This document shows, piece by piece, positions 35,503-42,826 of a stretch of 64,000 bases of DNA. Made by a program: the position numbers and the translations under genes. Source of the DNA: Alkalimarinus coralli. GTDB lineage: Bacteria > Pseudomonadota > Gammaproteobacteria > Pseudomonadales > Oleiphilaceae. The stretch covers positions 2,628,001-2,692,000 of the forward strand of contig NZ_CP096016.1 of the NCBI RefSeq assembly GCF_023650515.1. The letters are read 5' to 3'. The notes beneath the pieces are model-generated. The model made no database searches. It had not been told where the DNA came from and saw nothing but the letters and a program-made list of their open reading frames with translations. Each line of letters begins with the position of its first letter. Positions within the stretch are counted from its first letter, which is position 1.

Positions 35503-36497
35503 CTAACAGCTTAGTTTGGTTAAAAATAGCATGTATAACAGTTCTGCTATTCATGTTCTCTTTAGCTAATGCGGTTGAGAAGCGGCAACAAATAACGCTG
35601 GCGGGCCCTATGGCCAGCGTTTCCAACCCACTGATGCGCATGGTGTCCTCAGGGGCACTGACTGATATTACAGACAGTCTCAAGTTTGAACTCTGGAGAA
35701 CGCCAGACCAAATGCGAGCAATGTCTCTGAATGGTAACGTAGATTTCATAGCAACCCCAACTAATGTTGCGGCTAATCTTTACAATCGTGGTGCCGATAT
35801 TCGCTTACTTAATGTATCCGTCTGGGGGATACTTTGGATGGTTTCAAGAGATAACAGCCTTAAAACCATCGCCGACTTTAAAGACAAAGAAATTGCTATG
35901 CCATTTAGGGGCGACATGCCAGATATTATCTTTTCAACATTGGCTAAATCTTCAGGGCTCAACCCCAAGACCGATTTCAATTTACGCTATGTTGCGAGCC
36001 CGTTAGACGCAATGCAACTATTAATAATGCGTCGGGTTGATCACGCGTTACTAGCCGAACCTGCTATATCAATGGCCTTACGCAAAACTCAGTCTTTTCC
36101 GGTGAAAATGATTGCCCCTGACCTCTATAGAAGTGCCAATCTGCAAGATGAATGGGGGCGGCTACTAAAGCGACAAAGTAGTATCCCTCAAGCAGGCATG
36201 GCGGTTCTCAATAGCGCTCTTTCAAGCCATGAGATTAAGCGATTTAATGATGAGTATCGAAAAGCTACACAGTGGTGCATCGACAACCCGGATGAAGCGG
36301 GGCAATTAATTGGGAAAACAGTCAAAATGTTAACACCGGAAGCAATCTCAGACTCCATTAAAGTGAGCCAAATACGCGTCGTTTCTGCTACCGAAGCAAA
36401 ATCTGACTTAGAGCATTTCTTTTCTATGTTACACCAGGAAACCCCCGCCCTTATTGGCGGGACGCTACCTAGCAACTCGTTTTACTATACAGAATGA
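35496..36497 (+). CDS. NitT/TauT-type periplasmic binding protein
   Basis: This 333-aa protein has a signal peptide (to SLANAVEK) and a type II binding-protein fold of the SsuA/TauA/NMT1 group: KFELWRTPDQMRAMSLNGNVDFIATPTNVAANLYNRGADIRLLNV split across residues ~65-110, and KTIADFKDKEIAMPFRGD. The C-terminal part has DEYRKATQWCIDNPDEAGQLI. Substrates of this family include sulfonates, nitrate, bicarbonate and thiamine precursors. Overlap with the receptor and the upstream Fur box argue for an iron-related or metal-related substrate; the real ligand is unknown. Confidence 0.88.
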   Translation: MVTNSLVWLKIACITVLLFMFSLANAVEKRQQITLAGPMASVSNPLMRMVSSGALTDITDSLKFELWRTPDQMRAMSLNGNVDFIATPTNVAANLYNRGADIRLLNVSVWGILWMVSRDNSLKTIADFKDKEIAMPFRGDMPDIIFSTLAKSSGLNPKTDFNLRYVASPLDAMQLLIMRRVDHALLAEPAISMALRKTQSFPVKMIAPDLYRSANLQDEWGRLLKRQSSIPQAGMAVLNSALSSHEIKRFNDEYRKATQWCIDNPDEAGQLIGKTVKMLTPEAISDSIKVSQIRVVSATEAKSDLEHFFSMLHQETPALIGGTLPSNSFYYTE

Positions 36498-37276
36498 ACG
36501 CCCTCCTTAATATTCTAAAAAACTTCCCTCGCTATCTCTGGGGCGGCTGGGGAGCCATTGCCAGCATCTGCATCTTTATTGCGTTTTGGGAGTACGGGTA
36601 CCAAACCTATGGAAGCCTGATTCTCCCCTCTCCTCAAGTCGCCTTTTCTACATTATGGCAGTTATTACAAGATGGCGATTTGCAGACAGAGTTATTGATC
36701 TCATTAAAAAGAGCCATGTGGGGCTTTCTCATATCGGTGGCATTGGGGACAACATTAGGTTTATTAGCCGGCCTATTTGCGACCGCATCAATGATGAGTC
36801 GTCCTCTCGTAACTATCTTAATGGGAATGCCACCGATAGCGTGGATTGTACTTGCTATGATGTGGTTCGGTATGACTGATATGACGGTGGTATTTACCAT
36901 CGTGATAGCATCTTTTCCAATGGTGTTTGTAGGTGCCCTTCAAGGCACCAGAACACTTGAAAATGATCTAAACACGATGAGTAACATATTTAAAGTTCCT
37001 TTGAGAATGAAAGTAGTTGATATCTATTTTCCGCATATTTTTTCCTATGTTTTCCCCGCATGGAGCGTCTCACTAGGCACCTGCTGGAAAGTCGTGGTAA
37101 TGGCCGAACTGCTCGCTAGTAATAGTGGCATTGGCGCTGCGTTAGCCATTAGCCGCTCACAACTCGACACCGCAACTGCACTCGCCTTGGTCACGATCAT
37201 GGTTGCGTCTCTATTATTAATTGAATACCTGTTAATGGAGCCCATCAAGCGGGAGGTCGAACAGTGGCGCAATTAA
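36494..37276 (+). CDS. NitT/TauT-type ABC permease
   Basis: This 260-aa permease of the BPD_transp_1 family has about 6 transmembrane helices. SLKRAMWGFLISVALGTTLGLLAGL is the usual first conserved helix region (residues ~65-90). The coupling EAA-like loop lies in GTCWKVVVMAELLASNSGIG near residues 196-215, typical of SsuC/TauC. It overlaps the binding-protein stop by 4 nt (ATGA) and the ATPase start by 13 nt. Confidence 0.9.
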   Translation: MNALLNILKNFPRYLWGGWGAIASICIFIAFWEYGYQTYGSLILPSPQVAFSTLWQLLQDGDLQTELLISLKRAMWGFLISVALGTTLGLLAGLFATASMMSRPLVTILMGMPPIAWIVLAMMWFGMTDMTVVFTIVIASFPMVFVGALQGTRTLENDLNTMSNIFKVPLRMKVVDIYFPHIFSYVFPAWSVSLGTCWKVVVMAELLASNSGIGAALAISRSQLDTATALALVTIMVASLLLIEYLLMEPIKREVEQWRN

Positions 37277-38025
37277 CCCAAACAAGCAGTCTACAGGTCA
37301 GCCACCTTAATCACCGTTTTGGCCCTGCAGAAATACTACGCGATATCAATTTTAGCGTGAAAAAAGGGCAAGTCGTGTCTGTTGTCGGCCCTAGCGGAGG
37401 GGGTAAAACCACGCTTTTACACTTGTGTGCAAGACTACTGGATGTGCTGGATGGGGAAATCATAAACACATTCGAAAGTTTTTCTTTTGCCTTTCAAGAT
37501 GCTCGATTACTACCCTGGCAAACTACCCTGGATAACATAGCCTTTGGGCTGAAAGCAAAAGGTGTTAAAAAAGCCCAGCGGCATGCTCAAGCAAAAGACA
37601 TTGCTTTACGCTTTGGTTTAGATGAAATAGATTTTAATAAATTCCCTAAAGACTTAAGCGGCGGCATGCGCCAACGAGTTGCCTTTGCTCGCGCACTAGT
37701 CGTTCAACCTGAGCTATTATATCTGGATGAACCTTTTTCAGCGTTGGATATAGGCTTAAAACAAGAGCTGCAAAGCATTTTAGTAGAGCTCGTTAACCTT
37801 CAAAATTTATCAATCTTGTTTATCACCCACGACCTTATGGAGGCCGTTAGGTTAAGCCATGAAATTTTACTCCTTGATATTGACCCTGGGCGAATAGTCG
37901 AAAGCTTTACACTTAACAAGCCGCTACCAGAACGGGACGACCAGTTTGTTTATCAGGAAACCGCAAGGCTGCTAGCACATCCCAAAATAAGGCAAACCTT
38001 TGAATTAAACCTGAGGGCTAAATAG
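37264..38025 (+). CDS. NitT/TauT-type ABC ATPase
   Basis: This 253-aa ATPase has Walker A GPSGGGKTT, Q-loop FAFQDARLLPW (the SsuB/TauB-type sequence), signature LSGGMRQRVAFARAL, Walker B LLYLDEPFSALD and the switch His in ITHDLMEA. GTG start. It completes the three-gene transporter, and the NnrS gene begins at its stop codon. Confidence 0.92.
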   Translation: MAQLTQTSSLQVSHLNHRFGPAEILRDINFSVKKGQVVSVVGPSGGGKTTLLHLCARLLDVLDGEIINTFESFSFAFQDARLLPWQTTLDNIAFGLKAKGVKKAQRHAQAKDIALRFGLDEIDFNKFPKDLSGGMRQRVAFARALVVQPELLYLDEPFSALDIGLKQELQSILVELVNLQNLSILFITHDLMEAVRLSHEILLLDIDPGRIVESFTLNKPLPERDDQFVYQETARLLAHPKIRQTFELNLRAK

Positions 38026-39257
38026 TGGCAGCCACTCCAAAGACATTAAACCCACCGCTGTCGCACACTTTACTTGCTTATGGGTTCCGTCCATTTTTTT
38101 TATTATTATCTGGTTATATTGTTCTCACTGCCCTGCTTTGGGGAGTGCATTGGGGGGGCTTTATCACCCTGAGTTTTACTGGCAACATCATTGAATGGCA
38201 TATATACGAAATGCTGTTTGGTCTGGCAGGAGCCGGAATTGCAGGGTTTCTACTGACCGCACTACCAGAGTTTTTTGAGCGAACCACTCCCATAACAGAC
38301 AGCCCCTTAATGTGGGCAATTATTCTGTGGGCCGTTGGGCGACTTAGCTTCTGGATGATCGACCTGCTTGGCCCACTCATCGTCAGCATAGTCAATTTAT
38401 CTTTTTGGTTGTGGCTACTTTTTCAAGTCATCAAGCCAGTGCTTTCAGACCCGCAAAAGAGGCATTCAGCTCTAGCGTTTTCAATCATGCTATTAACAAC
38501 GATTCAGGTCGTCTTTTTTATATCAAAAATTGGCTCATTACGCCTATTAACGGGAGTCACAGCTGACTCTATTGCCGTTCTAAAACTAGCTGTAGGGGCG
38601 TTTATGATACTGATTCTCTCAGTCTTGCAGCGCGTTAATACCGGTGTGATCAATAGCTTATTGGAGCAACATGAGATAAACGAATTATTTATATCCCGCC
38701 CTCCCAGGTATTATTTAGCTATTTTTACCCTGCTACTATTTACGACAGCTGAATTTTTGATACCTGAGAATCATATTCTGGCTTGGTTAGCATTTGCTGT
38801 TTCGGCTGCAATACTCAATATCCTAAATGACTTCTTTATTAAAGACGTCCGATTGTTCACTATTCCACTGGTTTGGCCGTTAGCCTCTATTCTTCTGCTA
38901 ATGGCCTTTGGTTATGGTTTTATGGCGGTTAATTATTTAGATGATAGTTTCTACGGAATAAACCATTTCAGGCACATCTTAACCACTGGCGCACTCGGGC
39001 TTGCTTACATAATGATAATGACCATTGTCTCCACCGTACATACGGGCAGAATATTACAGGCTAGCAAATGGTTAAATGTAACGGTCATTTTCATCATTAT
39101 TGCCAGCGTGCTTAGATCCTCTATAGCATTTTTGCCTCACTACGCGCCTTTGTTATATGCTAGCTCTTCGTTTTTGTGGGCTGGAGCATTTGTGGTTTAT
39201 CTGGTTAGGTTTTACTCCATTCTTATGAATCCAAGAGTCGACGGTTTGCCAGGATAA
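38025..39257 (+). CDS. NnrS family membrane protein
   Basis: This 410-aa protein has about 12 transmembrane helices. The NnrS signature starts at LLAYGFRPFFLLLSGYIVL, then GNIIEWHIYEMLFGLAGAGIAGFLLTALPEF split over residues ~58-88, and HILTTGALGLAYIMIMT near 317-333. NnrS proteins bind heme and copper and are linked to nitric-oxide stress (family knowledge). Here it is the last gene of a Fur-linked receptor-ABC unit, its GTG touching the ATPase stop. The conserved His residues (WHIYE, RHIL) could bind heme. Its job in this unit is unexplained. Confidence 0.88.
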   Translation: MAATPKTLNPPLSHTLLAYGFRPFFLLLSGYIVLTALLWGVHWGGFITLSFTGNIIEWHIYEMLFGLAGAGIAGFLLTALPEFFERTTPITDSPLMWAIILWAVGRLSFWMIDLLGPLIVSIVNLSFWLWLLFQVIKPVLSDPQKRHSALAFSIMLLTTIQVVFFISKIGSLRLLTGVTADSIAVLKLAVGAFMILILSVLQRVNTGVINSLLEQHEINELFISRPPRYYLAIFTLLLFTTAEFLIPENHILAWLAFAVSAAILNILNDFFIKDVRLFTIPLVWPLASILLLMAFGYGFMAVNYLDDSFYGINHFRHILTTGALGLAYIMIMTIVSTVHTGRILQASKWLNVTVIFIIIASVLRSSIAFLPHYAPLLYASSSFLWAGAFVVYLVRFYSILMNPRVDGLPG

Positions 39258-39372
39258 ATCCTATTTCTCGGCATATTAATAGAGAGTTTTGCACGACTAC
39301 TGCGCTTACAAATTCATCGTTAAAAAATGGCTCAAAATGGTGCGCTCTCCTGGGTCGACCGGGACTTATTAC

Positions 39373-39423
39373 ACATAAACTGCGCTTTTTCGTCATTTTT
39401 GCCTTGTCTTTGCTTCGCTCATA
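39373..39423 (-). repeat. Dispersed intergenic repeat, copy 1
   Basis: On the minus strand it reads GAGCGAAGCAAAGACAAGGC, then AAAAATGACGAAAAAGCGCAG. A second copy at 48296-48345 on the plus strand is about 80% identical by eye. The element may continue to about 39300. Confidence 0.6.
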
Positions 39424-39523
39424 ACATCGTGCAAAGCTCTCTAATAAGCAAATTGTCACAACAAATTTGCCACACGCTCCCCTACTCCCTCAGCACAATA
39501 ATCGTTTAATCTCTTAATATTTT

Positions 39524-39546
39524 ATTGCGAATAATTATCATTTGCA
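39524..39546. promoter_or_regulatory. Fur box before the DUF2325 gene
   Basis: TGCGAATAATTATCA (39526-39540) matches the 7-1-7 Fur pattern, 39 bp before the ATG at 39580. Confidence 0.7.
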
Positions 39547-39579
39547 TAAAATATAAGATTTAGCTTAGAGAAAGCCGTT

Positions 39580-40809
39580 ATGTGCGCCCCTTCAAACAGC
39601 AAGACATCGAGCCTTCGTTCAAGTCATTTAACCCGAAAAAAGCTATGGCATCTTGATAAGGCCTATCACTGCAGCATTATTGGAACGTGCCTTTCACTGG
39701 CAGAGCTAAAGCAAATCACAAAAAAATACCAAATTACGACAGATGGTAAAATGACTGATTATAAGTTGCACAGCATTTTTGTTAACTCAGTCAGTGCCGC
39801 CAGTGACCCAATTCGCTATATTCAAAAGTTTCTCGATAAAAAATATAGCTCGCAAATAAAGCGTTACGCTAAAGCAAGATCACTTGAAGAGTTTGAACAA
39901 CTCTGGAGTGAAGCCCTTGAAAGTGGGGATGTTGCAGGTGCCTTTTGGGCCATTGTCACTAACCCGCATATAGACAACAACCTGCTGCAACGAGTAACAG
40001 GTGAAGTGCATATGTTATCTCACATATCGGGCGCATCAACGCGAAACGACATAAAAGTTGTGGGAAAACTGCGAGCACAAAAACAAATGGCCAATGAAGC
40101 TCATTCAAAAACCACCTCTTCCATGGCCGCTCAATTGCGGCAAAAAGAGTCTGACATTAGAAGTTTAAATAAAGAGATACGATACTACAAAGCTCAAATG
40201 AAAGCGCTAGAGATAGAAAAACAGAAATTGGACATTATAGAAAAAGAGGGAGGACTCGCGCAGCTCAAAAACCTTGGTAAACAGCTTGAGGTAACCGCTT
40301 TAAGAGCACAACAAGCTGAACAGCATTCAAGCGGCTTGGAGATAAAACTTAAACAGTTCGCTCAAAATAACGAACATCTACAACAAGAACTGGTTATACA
40401 CCGAGCCGAGAAACAAGCTGTAGAATCAACACTCAACAGGCTGTTGAGCGACCACTGCAATAAGAGTTGCGAGCTTTCAGAAACAGAAGAGTGCCCACTT
40501 AGAAACCTAACTGGCTTAAATATTCTTTATGTAGGGGGGCGAGCCAGTCAATGCTCTTTTTTTAGAGCGTTAGTAGAGCAATGTCATGGTGCGTTTCTTT
40601 ATCACGATGGAGGAAAAGAAGAAAGTCAATCAAAGCTCAATTCATTGCTGGCTCAAGCAGATGCGGTTCTCTGCCCAACTGACTGTGTTAGCCACGACGC
40701 ATACTATAGAGTGAAAAGGCACTGTGAGAGTCAAACGAAGCAACTTATCATGATCCCACACGCAAGCCTATCATCATTTACAAAAGGATTAGAGGAAGTA
40801 ATGATTTAG
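39580..40809 (+). CDS. DUF2325 coiled-coil protein, Fur-linked
   Basis: This 409-aa cytoplasmic protein has no signal peptide. The N-terminal ~150 residues include Cys/His pairs (KAYHCSIIGTCLSL). A long coiled coil covers residues ~165-295. The C-terminal DUF2325 domain (~310-409) shows LNILYVGGRASQCSFFRALVEQ, FLYHDGG and DAVLCPTDCVSHDAYYRVKRHC. It also has a Cys cluster just before this domain (HCNKSCELSETEECPL). The function of DUF2325 is unknown. The strong upstream Fur box and its place between two receptor units suggest an iron-starvation role, possibly metal or redox sensing through its cysteines. Confidence 0.82.
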   Translation: MCAPSNSKTSSLRSSHLTRKKLWHLDKAYHCSIIGTCLSLAELKQITKKYQITTDGKMTDYKLHSIFVNSVSAASDPIRYIQKFLDKKYSSQIKRYAKARSLEEFEQLWSEALESGDVAGAFWAIVTNPHIDNNLLQRVTGEVHMLSHISGASTRNDIKVVGKLRAQKQMANEAHSKTTSSMAAQLRQKESDIRSLNKEIRYYKAQMKALEIEKQKLDIIEKEGGLAQLKNLGKQLEVTALRAQQAEQHSSGLEIKLKQFAQNNEHLQQELVIHRAEKQAVESTLNRLLSDHCNKSCELSETEECPLRNLTGLNILYVGGRASQCSFFRALVEQCHGAFLYHDGGKEESQSKLNSLLAQADAVLCPTDCVSHDAYYRVKRHCESQTKQLIMIPHASLSSFTKGLEEVMI

Positions 40810-40890
40810 CGTTACGAATAACGCCTGATCTGTGTGACTCACTACAACATATAAGGTTACGAGAGTAAGCCAGTTAGACCAGGTTCACGC

Positions 40891-42558
40891 TTACAAGTCT
40901 CGTGTTTCTTTACCGTTAGGCATCAACGACCAGGAAGACTGATAAAACTGACCACTCCAGTCTTCGATCGTTATCCACAACTCCGCAGAGTCTTTTAGGC
41001 TTTCCGGGATTTTCAGATTTGCATGCTGCATCCCCAATGGGCCATGAATGACATCACCTGGCGCTCGAGTTGTTCTAGGCTTACCAACCCTTGCATACAT
41101 AAACTTAATTTGAGAGGCGTCTCCGGCTTCAATAGTCGCATTTAGCGTTGTTCTCCGACCAGCTCGAATCGGAGGCAGGTCTTTCTCTAATAAACCTGCT
41201 ACCGCATTAAATGATAACGTCCAAGGCCCTATTGCCTGTTTCTGATAGACAAAACCTGACCCGACCGTCCCTTGACTTCCCAGCGTGTAAGCAATGCCAC
41301 ACCCTGCTAGAATTCCAGCAACAAAAAGCACATTCACATACTTAAAACCCGACATAGAGCCGCCCCACGGACGTAAAATCAACCAAAGCTTCTTAAGTTT
41401 TCTACCATATGAGGGTTGAGGTAAGTTTTTATTACGCGCCTTAAAAGTTCGCTTATAATAAATCATCACGCCTGAAATCGACATTCCGGTTAATGCAAAA
41501 CCAAATAAAAACCAAATCAGTTTAACCAATAGGTCTGCCACACCACTGTTAGCCCAACTGCCGTAGTGTAAAGGTCTCATAGCGGCATCAAATCTTTGCA
41601 TACCATTCCAATCAGAAGCAGGTCTGTTTTCGACGACCTTCCCCGTATAAGGATTAACATAAATTACACTATTTGTGCGGCTCACCAAAAAGTCACCATA
41701 GCTCCCTCTCACTTTGTAGAGTAAGCCATTATGATCCGGTGGGTTCAACATATGAATTTCAAAATCCGGATGTTCTGTTTTTACAGCCGTCACAACATCC
41801 TCAGCAGATGCTCGTATAGGCGTATTTGGACCCAGCCGACTTAAGTCTCCATGATCTACTACAGGCTCCGTCAAGTAAGATGGCGTTAATTTCGGCACCC
41901 CAAAGTACCGCTCAAGAGGATTCTGATAAAACCACCATGAACCAGACACTCCGATAATGAGCACAAACCATAAACTCCATAACCCCACCAGTTTGTGCAA
42001 ATCACTCAAGTACACTCTAGGCCCTCTTTTCCAGCGAGGAAGTTGAAAGAAGCCTCGCCAAAAATACCGATAACTTATTAACCCTGTAATTAAACTAACC
42101 AGGCAAAACACCCCAAAAGCATTAACCAAGCTTCGGCCTATGACAGGCAGATAAAGAGACGCGTGTAAAAAAGATATAAAGTTACCAACACTCAGTAGCG
42201 GCGTATCCCCTTTCACCTCTCCTGTATAAGGGTCAATCCATGCGTTACGAAAGCCTCCATCCGGCAGCGTCAACATGGCACTAGCTGCGGTATGCGTACG
42301 GTCATTGGCAGTATTAAAGGCAGACAAGCCAATCTTGGGATAGGCCTCCTTTATTTTGTCAAACAGCAAACCTTCATTCAGTCTATCGCCAACAGGCGTT
42401 ACCCGAATCTCATCGTAAATAAGCCAATCAATTTCCTCAGCTATAACCGCTAAAGTCCCCGATAAGAGCACTACGGTTAAAAGAAGCATTAATTTAAGTC
42501 CAAAAAAACCATGAATGAAATGGGCTATCCGGCGGGCATTATATTTTTTTGAGAGCAT
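40891..42558 (-). CDS. PepSY-associated membrane reductase (FpvG-like), full length
   Basis: This 555-aa inner-membrane protein is of the PepSY_TM family. N-terminal helix RRIAHFIHGFFGLKLMLLLTVV is near residues 9-30; further helices are at VFCLVSLITGLISY, GLWSLWFVLIIGVSGSWW and LIWFLFGFALTGMSISGVMI; and a late pair includes VLFVAGILAGCGIAYTLG. Large periplasmic PepSY-containing loops lie between. Relatives such as FpvG and FoxB reduce ferric siderophores in or from the periplasm. It shares both termini with the miniature gene at 27707-27910. A Fur box lies upstream and it faces a third receptor gene. Confidence 0.88.
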   Translation of the reverse strand: MLSKKYNARRIAHFIHGFFGLKLMLLLTVVLLSGTLAVIAEEIDWLIYDEIRVTPVGDRLNEGLLFDKIKEAYPKIGLSAFNTANDRTHTAASAMLTLPDGGFRNAWIDPYTGEVKGDTPLLSVGNFISFLHASLYLPVIGRSLVNAFGVFCLVSLITGLISYRYFWRGFFQLPRWKRGPRVYLSDLHKLVGLWSLWFVLIIGVSGSWWFYQNPLERYFGVPKLTPSYLTEPVVDHGDLSRLGPNTPIRASAEDVVTAVKTEHPDFEIHMLNPPDHNGLLYKVRGSYGDFLVSRTNSVIYVNPYTGKVVENRPASDWNGMQRFDAAMRPLHYGSWANSGVADLLVKLIWFLFGFALTGMSISGVMIYYKRTFKARNKNLPQPSYGRKLKKLWLILRPWGGSMSGFKYVNVLFVAGILAGCGIAYTLGSQGTVGSGFVYQKQAIGPWTLSFNAVAGLLEKDLPPIRAGRRTTLNATIEAGDASQIKFMYARVGKPRTTRAPGDVIHGPLGMQHANLKIPESLKDSAELWITIEDWSGQFYQSSWSLMPNGKETRDL

Positions 42559-42611
42559 ATCGATTGAGGCATCTTGTAGAAAATAGAACGTTCAAAATGA
42601 ATTTAATTATG

Positions 42612-42652
42612 AATACTAATGCGCATGATAACCATTACCATTATCATTTACA
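42612..42652. promoter_or_regulatory. Fur box array before the PepSY gene
   Basis: TGATAACCATTACCA (42626-42640) with flanking AATACTAATGCGCA and ATTATCATTTAC gives two or three overlapping Fur units for the minus-strand gene at 42558. Confidence 0.65.
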
Positions 42653-42769
42653 ATTAAGAGACCTTCCGAACACCATAAATACAGATAAAAAAGTAACGGG
42701 CTAGAAATACCGGCTATTGTCCTCCGGAGCCAAATGTAACAATTGTAAAAACCCTGTATTTTAACACTC

Positions 42770-42800
42770 ACACAAATGACAATGATTATCATTACCATTA
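42770..42800. promoter_or_regulatory. Fur box before the 42827 receptor
   Basis: TGACAATGATTATCA (42777-42791), the best Fur match in the window, 35 bp before the ATG. Confidence 0.78.
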
Positions 42801-42826
42801 ATTAATAATATACAGAGGTTGTAGTA

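Larger units (their letters stand above)
39258..39579. other. Intergenic region with repeat element and Fur box
   Basis: About 320 bases. The first part holds an intergenic repeat-like element (about 39300-39423), partly shared with 48296-48345 on the opposite strand. The last part holds a Fur box (39526-39540). No ORF is credible. Confidence 0.5.

Noticed and set aside
42616-42798. 60-aa minus-strand ORF
   Set aside because: It lies wholly in the Fur-box-rich intergenic region; its apparent protein sequence is just the AT-rich operators translated.
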